A stretch of 9,349 nt of DNA from assembly GCA_955652155.1 (NCBI GenBank), contig CATPAT010000195.1, positions 1 to 9,349 on the forward strand, written 5' to 3'. Below the pieces are notes generated by a model. It had not been told where the DNA came from. It saw only the letters and a program-made list of their open reading frames with translations, and did not search any database. A program made the position numbers and the translations under genes. Positions 1 to 6,983 of this stretch are shown piece after piece; position 1 is the first letter of the stretch, and every line of letters begins with the position of its first letter. This stretch comes from an uncultured Chthoniobacterales bacterium. GTDB lineage: Bacteria > Verrucomicrobiota > Verrucomicrobiia > Chthoniobacterales > UBA10450.

Positions 1-227
1 AGATCGCGCTGATAGCTCTCATTTTCCTGATCGCGATTCACAAACTGGAATATTTCCTCAACAGCAAGATCATCGGCGACCGCATCCGCAATCCGATCTG
101 GCTGACATTGCTCGCGCTTATCATCGGAGAACGCCTGATGGGCATCCCTGGAATGGTGCTTGCGCCAGTGATCTTGAACTATCTCCGCTTGGAGATGTCC
201 AGAATTGAAGTTCAGCCAGAGCAATGA
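1..227 (+). CDS. AI-2E family (UPF0118) transporter, C-terminal fragment
   Basis: The reading frame is open from base 3 to a TGA at 225-227 and gives the last 74 residues of a protein that begins outside the window. It has a hydrophobic segment (IALIALIFLIAIHKLEYFL), then a polar stretch with NSKIIGDRIRNP, a second hydrophobic segment, and the motif GIPGMVLAPVI near the end. The order 'K-I-G-x-R ... small hydrophobic block ... G-x-x-G-x-x-L-A-P' is characteristic of the C-terminus of AI-2E/UPF0118 multi-pass membrane proteins. Some members export autoinducer-2 and others act as ion antiporters, so the substrate cannot be stated. The stop overlaps the next start (ATGA, 224-227), so the two genes are probably co-transcribed and translationally coupled. 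Family assignment is fairly secure; role is unknown. Confidence 0.8.
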   Translation, partial: IALIALIFLIAIHKLEYFLNSKIIGDRIRNPIWLTLLALIIGERLMGIPGMVLAPVILNYLRLEMSRIEVQPEQ

Positions 228-1450
228 AAGCCGGGTTCGTTGAAAAACTAATCGGCCGCCTCGGCAAGATCGGGCCGGAGGAAGTGCAGAATTATTTTCT
301 GCGCCTCGCGCAGGAGAAAGGTTTTCTCGAAACGGTTTTCAATTCCATCCAGGAAGGAATCATCGTTACCGATTCGAAAGGGCGAATCACTTATCTCAAC
401 GACGCAGCCTGCCAATTGTTCGGGTTAGAAGCGGAAGACTCGCTCGGAAAACGTTTGGACGAGCGCGTTCGCGGGCTGGATTGGAACGCTCTCTCGCGCG
501 AAGGCGCAGTCAGCCGCGATATGGAGATCTTCTATCCCACCAACCGATTCATCAATTTTTACAGCGTCCCGCTCGTGATCGAGCGCCAGGATTCTGTAGC
601 CGGGGACGCTGTCCCCGGCCCGCGGTCGGCGAGCACAGCTACAGGCGAAAGGGTCGGACACGCGATTATTTTGCGCGACATTACCGAAAGTCGGCGCACC
701 GAGCAGCAAACGATGGAGTCGGAACGACTGAACGCGTTGACTTTGCTCGCCGCCGGAGTTGCCCATGAAATCGGCAACCCACTCAATTCGCTCAATATTC
801 ATTTGCAATTGATCGAACGCGAAGCGCGCAAGCTGGACGGAGCAAAGGGTGCCGAACTCCAGGAATCGGTGGAAGTCGCGCGCGCCGAGATTAACCGGCT
901 CGATTCCATCATCACTCAGTTCCTGCGTGCGATTCGCCCGACTCGTCCGCAGCTGCGCCCGGAAAACATTAATACAATTGTCGAAGAAGCGGTTCGGTTT
1001 TTTGCACTCGAAATCAAAGACCGCGATATCGTGGTCGAACAGGAGCTGCGCTCCGACCTACCGCTGCTCGAGCTGGATCGCGACCAGATGAAACAGGCGT
1101 TTTACAACGTCATCAAAAACAGTTTCGAAGCGATGAAGAGCCGCGGAATTTTGCGGATCCGCACCGACCTGGACGAATCGCACGTGATCGTTCGATTCAC
1201 GGACACGGGCGGCGGAATTTCCGCGGAGAATCTCAGTCGCGTGTTCGAACCCTATTTCACAACCAAGACCAGCGGCACCGGCCTCGGGCTTTTGATTGTT
1301 CGCCGGATTGTGCGCGAGCACGGCGGCGAGTTGTCGATCGAAAGCAGTGAAGGTAAAGGACTCACCTTGACGATTCGCCTGCCCCACATTGACAGGCGCG
1401 TCCGCATGCTGGAAGCGGGAGATTCGAGCTCGAAATTGAGCGAAAGCTGA
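224..1450 (+). CDS. PAS-domain sensor histidine kinase, NtrB/AtoS-like, cytosolic
   Basis: This 408-residue protein is a two-component histidine kinase. It would autophosphorylate on histidine and pass the phosphate to a response regulator, most likely the NtrC-type one at 3782-5209. A PAS domain covers about residues 34-155 and ends in LRDITES. The HisKA H-box AAGVAHEIGNPLNS carries the phosphoacceptor His181. The HATPase domain shows an N-box (NVIKNSFEAM, Asn299), G1 box (DTGGG, 327-331), F box (FEPYFTTK) and G2 box (SGTGLGL, 350-356), so all catalytic motifs are intact. No transmembrane segment or signal peptide is visible, so it should sense something in the cytosol, as NtrB does. The ATG overlaps the upstream stop, and the next gene's ATG follows its TGA directly. 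Residues about 124-141 come from an inserted repeat lying between the last two PAS strands. Confidence 0.93.
   Translation: MKAGFVEKLIGRLGKIGPEEVQNYFLRLAQEKGFLETVFNSIQEGIIVTDSKGRITYLNDAACQLFGLEAEDSLGKRLDERVRGLDWNALSREGAVSRDMEIFYPTNRFINFYSVPLVIERQDSVAGDAVPGPRSASTATGERVGHAIILRDITESRRTEQQTMESERLNALTLLAAGVAHEIGNPLNSLNIHLQLIEREARKLDGAKGAELQESVEVARAEINRLDSIITQFLRAIRPTRPQLRPENINTIVEEAVRFFALEIKDRDIVVEQELRSDLPLLELDRDQMKQAFYNVIKNSFEAMKSRGILRIRTDLDESHVIVRFTDTGGGISAENLSRVFEPYFTTKTSGTGLGLLIVRRIVREHGGELSIESSEGKGLTLTIRLPHIDRRVRMLEAGDSSSKLSES
594..644 (+). repeat. 51-bp hairpin repeat element inside the kinase gene (copy A)
   Basis: The element is bounded by 7-bp inverted ends, CTGTAGC at 594-600 and GCTACAG at 638-644. 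Just inside the left end is an 8-bp perfect hairpin: CCGGGGAC (600-607), loop GCT, GTCCCCGG (611-618). Its 51 bp equal 17 codons, so the reading frame is kept and no stop appears. It encodes most of SVAGDAVPGPRSASTAT. A partial copy lies at 8973-9001, inside scpB. The structure resembles REP-like or MITE-like palindromic units; no transposase is present and no target duplication is obvious. Confidence 0.75.
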
Positions 1451-3616
1451 ATGGCAAAGCCACAGGTCCGAATCAGAGAGAAGAGTTCGCAGCGGGTTTG
1501 GCTTTTTGCGCTCGCGCTGATTGCTTTTACTGCTCTGGCCTATTTGCCGGCCTGGAATGGTAAGCTGATTTGGGATGACAACCGGCATATCACACAGCCA
1601 GCGCTGCGGTCATGGCAAGGCCTGGCCGATATCTGGACTCGGGTTGGCGCGACTCAACAGTATTATCCGCTGGTTCACAGCTTCTTCTGGATCGAACAGA
1701 AGGTCTGGGGTGATTCGGTCCTGGGTTATCACCTAGTCAATATTCTCCTGCACAGCTTGAGTGCAGTTGTTTTGCTCCAGATCTTGCAGCGGCTCAAAAT
1801 TCCGGGCGCGTGGCTGGCCGCGGCATTATTTGCTCTGCATCCTGTCCAAGTTGAATCAGTCGCTTGGATTTCAGAACTCAAGAACACTTTCTCGGGTTTA
1901 TTCTTTTTCTGCTCGATTCTCACCTATCTCAATTTCGACGAGCGCAGAAATCGCCTCGCCTACAACAGCTCGCTCGCTTTTTTTATCTTGGGTTTGCTTT
2001 GCAAGACCGCGATTGCCCCATTGCCGGCAATAATCGCCGTGGTTTTGTGGTGGAAACGAGGACGCGTTCGCCCGCGTGAGGACCTGCTGCCGTTACTGCC
2101 GTTCTTCGCCATCGGCGTTGGTGCAGGCCTTTTTACTGCCCGGCTCGAGCGAATTTTCATCGGTGCGCAGGGGAGCTCCTTTCAATTGTCGATCTTACAG
2201 CGGTGTCTCATCGCCGGGCGCGACTTTTGGTTTTACCTTTTCAAACTCGTTTGGCCGACCAAGCTCACTTTCATTTACCCACGCTGGCACATTAGCGGCA
2301 CGGCGTGGTGGCAGTATCTCTTTGCGGCAGCTCTGATTCTATTGCTCGCCATAGCCTGGAAGCTTAGGCGCAAATTTCGCGGACCTCTCGCGGCTGCACT
2401 TCTTTTTCTTGGTCTGCTCTTCCCGGCCCTCGGCTTTATCAATGTCTTTCCCTTTATCTATTCTTTTGTCGCCGACCACTTCCAGTACCTCGCATGCGTC
2501 GCTCCGCTCACGCTATTCGCCGCCGGACTAACGATAGCCCTGGATTCAGTTGCGCCTGCAAAAGGGGTTCTGCGGCCGGCGATTTCCATTGCGCCGATTA
2601 TAATTCTGGGACTGTTGACTTGGCGACAAAGCCACGTCTATCGCGACATTGAAACTCTTTGGCGCACAACCATTGCGCGCAATCCCGATTGCTGGATGGC
2701 TTACAGCAATCTCGGTTCGTTCTTGTCAGAGCGCGGCGATATCGATGAAGCGATTCGCGATTTTAGAAAAGCGCTCGAATTACGGCCGGACCAAAGCAAA
2801 GACCATAACAATCTCGGCAAGGCGCTTCTCCAAACGGGCCGAATGAGTGAAGCGATGGAGGAATTTCAAACTGCCCTCAGAATTTCGCCGGACGATCCCG
2901 ACACGGAGAATAACATCGGCGCTGCTTATTTGCAGGAAGGCGATGTGGATGAGGCGATCTCTCATTTGCGCAAAGCGGTGCAAAAATGGCCATTTCACGC
3001 GGACGCCTATATCAACCTCGGCAATGCGTTTTTGCAGAAGCGCGACATCGACGCTGCGATCGAGGCATACTCGACGACGCTCGGACTTCAATTCGATCAC
3101 GCCGAGAGCCATTACAGCATTGCAAACGCATTCCGCCAGAAAGGACAGCTTGATGATGCGATCCTTCACTATCACCTGGCTTTGGAATTGCGACCCGATT
3201 ACGCGGACGCCCATAACAATCTGGCCAATGCATTTCGGCAACAAGGACAGATCGAAGAAGCGGTGCGTGAATATGAAGCGGCTCTAAAAAGTAATCCGGG
3301 ATCTGTTCCAGCCCAAAATAATCTGGCCTGGCTTCTTGCAACGGCCGCTGATCCTAAACTCCGGAATGGGAGAAAGGCCGTGGAGCTAGCGGAACAGGCG
3401 GTCCTCGCCACAGACGGACATAATCCCGTCTTTCTTCACACGCTGGCTGCTGCCTACGCAGAAAATGGTGACTTCACCAAGGCGCTAGCAGCTGCAAACG
3501 ACGCGCTCGAAATCGCGAATGCTAACGGCATCACATCTCTCGCCGAATCGCTGCGAAGTAAGATCGCCCTTTATCAATCCGGATCGCCTTATCACGAAGC
3601 ACCGCCGGTGCGGTAG
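1451..3616 (+). CDS. TMTC-like multi-pass membrane protein with C-terminal TPR repeats
   Basis: This is a 721-residue protein in two halves. Residues 1-400 are a multi-pass membrane region of roughly ten segments. Its motifs match the TMTC/PMT-like GT-C superfamily: WDDN at 41-44 in the first large loop (Asp42/Asp43 in the usual catalytic position), YYPL at 71-74, H94 and N97, HPVQVESVAWISELKN at 130-145, and VADHFQYL near 340-347. Residues about 413-690 hold six regular 34-residue TPRs followed by two diverged ones. Eukaryotic TMTCs are O-mannosyltransferases using dolichyl-phosphate mannose; bacterial relatives are mostly uncharacterised and probably use polyprenyl-linked sugars. The TPR part would bind protein partners or acceptors. 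The ATG directly follows the kinase stop, so the two share a transcript. The architecture is secure; acceptor and sugar are unknown. Confidence 0.85.
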   Translation: MAKPQVRIREKSSQRVWLFALALIAFTALAYLPAWNGKLIWDDNRHITQPALRSWQGLADIWTRVGATQQYYPLVHSFFWIEQKVWGDSVLGYHLVNILLHSLSAVVLLQILQRLKIPGAWLAAALFALHPVQVESVAWISELKNTFSGLFFFCSILTYLNFDERRNRLAYNSSLAFFILGLLCKTAIAPLPAIIAVVLWWKRGRVRPREDLLPLLPFFAIGVGAGLFTARLERIFIGAQGSSFQLSILQRCLIAGRDFWFYLFKLVWPTKLTFIYPRWHISGTAWWQYLFAAALILLLAIAWKLRRKFRGPLAAALLFLGLLFPALGFINVFPFIYSFVADHFQYLACVAPLTLFAAGLTIALDSVAPAKGVLRPAISIAPIIILGLLTWRQSHVYRDIETLWRTTIARNPDCWMAYSNLGSFLSERGDIDEAIRDFRKALELRPDQSKDHNNLGKALLQTGRMSEAMEEFQTALRISPDDPDTENNIGAAYLQEGDVDEAISHLRKAVQKWPFHADAYINLGNAFLQKRDIDAAIEAYSTTLGLQFDHAESHYSIANAFRQKGQLDDAILHYHLALELRPDYADAHNNLANAFRQQGQIEEAVREYEAALKSNPGSVPAQNNLAWLLATAADPKLRNGRKAVELAEQAVLATDGHNPVFLHTLAAAYAENGDFTKALAAANDALEIANANGITSLAESLRSKIALYQSGSPYHEAPPVR

Positions 3617-3719
3617 TAATCCGCGGTTATTCTACAGGCCACGCCGACGGCCGAGCCGATGTAATCGTTGTCCGTTGCTCTTCTCGGCAATTCCAAACTT
3701 GCTAGCAATATCTTCGTAA

Positions 3720-3747
3720 TTGAGAGATGGCGTGTTTGAGTGAGAAT
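3720..3747 (+). promoter_or_regulatory. Possible sigma-70-like promoter for the response regulator gene
   Basis: TTGAGA (3720-3725) matches 5 of 6 bases of the -35 consensus. It lies 16 bp before GAGAAT (3742-3747), which matches 4 of 6 bases of the -10 consensus. Initiation would be near 3754, giving a leader of about 28 nt. The 165-bp gap before the regulator gene is the longest in the window, so a promoter here is reasonable, but the match is weak and promoter consensus in this lineage is uncertain. No GG-N10-GC sigma-54 promoter was found in the gap. Confidence 0.22.
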
Positions 3748-3748
3748 A

Positions 3749-3767
3749 AATGGCGCACATCGCCATT
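3749..3767 (+). promoter_or_regulatory. Short hairpin just upstream of the response regulator start
   Basis: AATGGCG (3749-3755) and CGCCATT (3761-3767) form a 7-bp stem with the 5-nt loop CACAT. The stem ends 14 nt before the ATG at 3782 and just before the only Shine-Dalgarno-like string, GAGAA (3771-3775). It could be an operator half-site pair or an mRNA hairpin influencing translation. Its last three bases overlap the right arm of the 11-bp inverted repeat, so the two pairings are mutually exclusive in RNA. Confidence 0.35.
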
Positions 3768-3781
3768 GCCGAGAATTACTC

Positions 3782-5209
3782 ATGAATTCCATCCAACCCA
3801 TCATCCTGATCGTTGATGACGAAAAACATACGCGGGACGGACTGCGCCGCCTGCTCGAGAACGATTACGACGTTTACGTGGCGGGTGACATTGCCAGCGC
3901 CATGAACGTTCTCGAGCGCGAACATGTCGATCTTGTCCTGACCGATCTGCGCCTCGGCGGCGAAGACGGCATGCAATTGATTGATCGGGCGCTGAAAATG
4001 CCGCAGCCGCCAACTTGCATCATGATGACGGCCTACGGCTCGGTCGACACGGCAGTCGAAGCGATGAAACGCGGCGCCTACGATTTCGTCACCAAGCCGC
4101 TCAATCTCGACAAGGTTGAAATGCTGATCGCGCGGGCGTTGCGAGACAGCAAACTGGAACAGGAAAATCAGAGTTTGCGACAGCAGGTCGACGAACGTTA
4201 CGGGCTTGAGAACATGATCGGTGATTCGCCGGCCCTGCACGAAGTGCTGGACACGATCCGTCAGGTCGCGCCGTCATCGGCGAACGTCTTGATCGAAGGC
4301 GAAAGCGGCACCGGAAAAGAACTGGCTGCGCACGCGATCCATAATTTGAGCCGGCGCAATAAAGCGAAATTCGTGACCGTCCACAGCGCTGCGCTTTCGC
4401 CTACGTTGCTCGAAAGCGAATTGTTCGGACACGAAAAAGGTGCCTTCACCGGTGCGCATGAGCGAAGAATCGGGCGATTCGAGCAAGCCAACGGGGGCAC
4501 GATTTTCTTGGATGAAGTCGGCGAAATTCCGCCGGCAACCCAAGTAAAATTGCTGCGCGTGATCAGCGAAGAGCGCGCATTTGAACGAGTGGGTGGCAAT
4601 CAAACACTGCGTGCAGATGTGCGGCTGATCGCGGCGACCAACAAAAATCTCGAGCAGTTGGTGAAGGAGGGAAAGTTCCGCGACGATTTGTATTTTCGGC
4701 TCAATGTCGTGCGGATCATCATGCCCCCGTTGCGCGAGCGCAAAGACGATATTCCATTACTGGTGCGGGCGTTTCTGCGCCAATTTTCCAAAGCGAACAA
4801 TAAGGAAGTTCTCGACCTTACGAGCGAAGCGATGAACGCGCTGCTCACTTACCATTGGCCGGGCAATGTCCGCGAGTTGCGCACCGCCATTGAACATGGC
4901 GTCGTGATGGCGACCGGACCGAAAATTACGCCCCGCGATTTGCCGTCCGCTTTGCGACAAGCTGCGGGCGCGACACTACCGCGCGGCATTTCGGCGGCCA
5001 AAGCTTTCGGTGAAAAGGCGAGTCCGCTCGATCTTCACGAAACGGAACGCAAACTTATTTTGCAGGCATTAGCGACAACGAATGGAAACGTCACTGCCGC
5101 CGCGAAAAAACTCGGGATCAGCCGGCGGACGTTGCATCGTAAAATCAATGAAATGAACGCCAAGGAAAAAGAGCCAGCCAAGACCGGACACGCATCAAAT
5201 GCCGGGTAG
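3782..5209 (+). CDS. NtrC-family sigma-54-dependent response regulator
   Basis: This 475-residue protein is a transcriptional activator working with sigma-54 RNA polymerase. The receiver domain (1-120) has the acidic pair Asp12/Asp13, phosphoacceptor Asp55 (LTDLRL), Thr83 and Lys105 (TKPL). The AAA+ domain (about 145-380) has Walker A GESGTGKE (173-180), an intact sigma-54 contact loop GAFTGA (220-225), Walker B GGTIFLDE (238-245), arginines 300 and 306, and GNVREL near 361-366. The C-terminus carries a Fis-type helix-turn-helix (about 436-457). The strand before the contact loop reads VHSAAL where VNCAAL is usual, a mild variation. I chose ATG 3782 because it starts just before the receiver core and follows GAGAA; an in-frame GTG at 3740 would add 14 residues unlike a receiver. 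The phosphodonor is probably the kinase at 224-1450. Its end overlaps the next gene by 11 bp. Confidence 0.95.
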   Translation: MNSIQPIILIVDDEKHTRDGLRRLLENDYDVYVAGDIASAMNVLEREHVDLVLTDLRLGGEDGMQLIDRALKMPQPPTCIMMTAYGSVDTAVEAMKRGAYDFVTKPLNLDKVEMLIARALRDSKLEQENQSLRQQVDERYGLENMIGDSPALHEVLDTIRQVAPSSANVLIEGESGTGKELAAHAIHNLSRRNKAKFVTVHSAALSPTLLESELFGHEKGAFTGAHERRIGRFEQANGGTIFLDEVGEIPPATQVKLLRVISEERAFERVGGNQTLRADVRLIAATNKNLEQLVKEGKFRDDLYFRLNVVRIIMPPLRERKDDIPLLVRAFLRQFSKANNKEVLDLTSEAMNALLTYHWPGNVRELRTAIEHGVVMATGPKITPRDLPSALRQAAGATLPRGISAAKAFGEKASPLDLHETERKLILQALATTNGNVTAAAKKLGISRRTLHRKINEMNAKEKEPAKTGHASNAG

Positions 5210-6935
5210 CGAAGAATTCATTCAAAGCGCGGTCCACGCCTTGGAAGCCGGTGGGCTTGTCGTTTGGGTCAAGCGAGGCGCGGTCGCGCTCGCCATCGCT
5301 GCTCTCGTTGTTCTCTATTTCTATCAGTTCCGCGGTCTCTCCACTTCGCAGGGAATGGACCAGGCACAGATCGGCCGCGCGATCGCCAGTGGCGAAGGCT
5401 GGCGCACGAAATTGGTCCGGCCTCTGGCTGTAGGACAATTACAGGCGCACGGCAAAGACGTGGCCCAAAGTGTTTGGTCCGACACTTACAATGCGCCGCT
5501 CCCTCCGCTGATCGACGCCATTGCACTGCTGCCTGTAAAAGCGCATTGGAAAATGACCCCACGAACTGTGATTTATGCCGGCGATAAGGCAATCGCCACG
5601 ATGTCCATCTTACTTTTCATCGGATCGGTCGCGATATTGTTTTTTACGGCGCGCCGATTGTTTGATCAGCGTCTGGCACTATTGGCCTGCGGCCTGGTCC
5701 TACTTTGCGATGCGATGTGGCAATACTCGCTTTCCGGTTTGCCGCAGATGCTGCTACTACTCTTGTTTAACACAACGGTTTATCTGCTCGTTCGGGCCCT
5801 GGAAGCGCAACATCGCGACGAATCACCGTTAAAATGGTTGGTCGCGGCCGGGGCCGGATTTGGTCTACTTACGCTGACCCACGCGCTGACTTTGTGGATT
5901 TTTTTGGGCGCGCTGATTTTCGTCGCGTTCTTCTTCCGGCCGCGCGGATGGTCTGCTTCAATTCTACTCGCGATTTGCGCGATCGCTTATGTGCCGTGGC
6001 TGATTCGCACGTTTGTTGTCTGCGGCAATCCCGGCGGCGTCGCTATCTATTCGATTTTCAATGGCGTTGGCCATAGCGAATGGACCTGGATGCGTCGATT
6101 GAACTTTGACGCCGGCACTAATATCCTCGGCGCGTTTCGCGACAAAATTACTGCCGGCCTCATCTCACAGACGGCGCATCTCTTCGAATACTTCGGACTA
6201 ACCGTCGTCGCGCTCATGTTCTTCGCATCGCTATTGCACCCTTTCAAGAAAACGGAGACTGCCGCGATTCGCTGGATGATCCTGGCCATGTGGGGCGGCG
6301 CCGTCCTCGGCATGACCATTTACGGAATTAGCGACGAACAAGGCGTCGCCGCCAATCAGCTCCATTTGATTTTCGTCCCACTGATGACCTGCTATGGGCT
6401 CGCTTACCTGCTTGTGCAATGGAACCGGCTTGCGCTTGAAATTCCATTCGCGCGCGTGGGTTTCATCGCGCTGCTCTATCTGCTTTGCGCGTTGCCGATG
6501 ATTTTCGCGACGCCATGGTTGTCGCCGCCCAAACCGTTCGTGCGTTGGCCGCCTTACATGCCACCGCTCATCGGCGTCTTAAATGACTGGATGAAACCCG
6601 ATGAAGTGACCGCGACCGACATGCCATGGGCAGTGGCCTGGTATGCCGACCGGCGCAGCTTATGGTTGCCCGATACCCAGCGCGTTTTCAACGATTTGGG
6701 TGATTACAACACCCTCGGTGGACCCGTGCACGGTCTTTATCTCACGTCGATCAGCGGCACTGACAATAAATTCCGCGACATCGTCAAAGGCGAATACCGC
6801 GATTGGTCTGCGCTTATTCAGCGCACTCAGGTCCTGGAAAAATTCCCGCTCAGGTGGAACACTGTCGCTCTTGGTCTTGAAAACGAATGCATTTTCCTAA
6901 GCGACCACGATCGCGAACATCCGCCAACACCATGA
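5199..6935 (+). CDS. GT-C/GT39-like multi-pass membrane glycosyltransferase candidate
   Basis: The 578-residue protein has about ten hydrophobic segments (near 27-44, 131-151, 157-172, 181-200, 213-245, 252-272, 330-347, 357-376, 384-407, 418-437) and a soluble C-terminal region of about 140 residues. The first exoplasmic loop contains GLSTSQGMDQAQIGRAIASG with Asp54, where ArnT/PMT-type enzymes have their catalytic acidic residue, followed by NAPLPPLIDA at about 99-108, similar to the family's Y-x-P-L region. Such enzymes move a sugar from a polyprenyl-phosphate carrier to lipid, glycan or protein on the outer face of the cytoplasmic membrane. Donor and acceptor cannot be read from sequence. 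The ATG lies inside the regulator gene (11-bp overlap, different frame), implying one transcript. Membrane topology is clear; the enzymatic call is moderate. Confidence 0.62.
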   Translation: MPGSEEFIQSAVHALEAGGLVVWVKRGAVALAIAALVVLYFYQFRGLSTSQGMDQAQIGRAIASGEGWRTKLVRPLAVGQLQAHGKDVAQSVWSDTYNAPLPPLIDAIALLPVKAHWKMTPRTVIYAGDKAIATMSILLFIGSVAILFFTARRLFDQRLALLACGLVLLCDAMWQYSLSGLPQMLLLLLFNTTVYLLVRALEAQHRDESPLKWLVAAGAGFGLLTLTHALTLWIFLGALIFVAFFFRPRGWSASILLAICAIAYVPWLIRTFVVCGNPGGVAIYSIFNGVGHSEWTWMRRLNFDAGTNILGAFRDKITAGLISQTAHLFEYFGLTVVALMFFASLLHPFKKTETAAIRWMILAMWGGAVLGMTIYGISDEQGVAANQLHLIFVPLMTCYGLAYLLVQWNRLALEIPFARVGFIALLYLLCALPMIFATPWLSPPKPFVRWPPYMPPLIGVLNDWMKPDEVTATDMPWAVAWYADRRSLWLPDTQRVFNDLGDYNTLGGPVHGLYLTSISGTDNKFRDIVKGEYRDWSALIQRTQVLEKFPLRWNTVALGLENECIFLSDHDREHPPTP

Positions 6936-6939
6936 ACCG

Positions 6940-6982
6940 CGCTCGGGCTACATTTTCCCGTTTACGAACTGGCCTCCGAGCG
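6940..6982 (+). promoter_or_regulatory. Inverted repeat directly before the glmM start
   Basis: CGCTCGG (6940-6946) and CCGAGCG (6976-6982) are perfect 7-bp reverse complements separated by 29 nt. The right arm ends one base before the TTG at 6984 and contains the only purine-rich string nearby (GAG). In RNA this stem could mask the start region; in DNA it could be a protein site. The long loop and short stem make it weak, and chance is possible. Confidence 0.2.
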
Positions 6983-6983
6983 T

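Larger units (their letters stand above)
3675..3781. repeat. MITE-like unit: 11-bp inverted ends with imperfect flanking direct repeats
   Basis: TTCTCGGCAAT at 3681-3691 and ATTGCCGAGAA at 3765-3775 are perfect reverse complements and delimit 95 bp. Directly outside them lie TTGCTC (3675-3680) and TTACTC (3776-3781), a 6-bp direct repeat with one mismatch that looks like an old target duplication. Inside are a 10-bp palindrome TTGCTAGCAA (3699-3708) and a 7-bp hairpin (3749-3767). There is no coding sequence. The unit could be a small non-autonomous mobile element or a regulatory inverted repeat; with one copy seen, this cannot be settled. Confidence 0.4.

Noticed and set aside
1058..1588. 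Long antisense open frame across the end of the kinase gene and start of the TMTC-like gene
   Set aside because: It runs opposite to two well-supported genes, has no recognisable motif, and follows from their codon use.
2780..3244. Antisense open frame of 154 codons over the TPR region
   Set aside because: Its apparent internal regularity mirrors the 34-residue periodicity of the TPRs on the coding strand.
3631..3655. CTACAG followed by GC-rich sequence after the TMTC-like gene, considered as a third copy of the hairpin element or a terminator
   Set aside because: It does not align with copies A or B beyond CTACAG, and there is no stable stem followed by a T-run.
3740..3781. GTG 3740 as the start of the response regulator
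   Set aside because: The extra 14 residues are unlike receiver N-termini and are encoded by hairpin sequence; ATG 3782 fits the family length.
3617..3781. Sigma-54 promoter upstream of the regulator, suggesting autoregulation
   Set aside because: No GG-N10-GC pair with flanking consensus was found here, nor in 6936-6983.
3776..4240. Antisense open frame of 154 codons over the receiver domain
   Set aside because: The opposite strand encodes an unmistakable receiver; the antisense product has no known domain features.
5428..5444. CTGTA...TACAG inverted repeat resembling the ends of the hairpin element
   Set aside because: It lacks the GC-rich hairpin core and sits in ordinary coding sequence; a 5-bp match is expected by chance.
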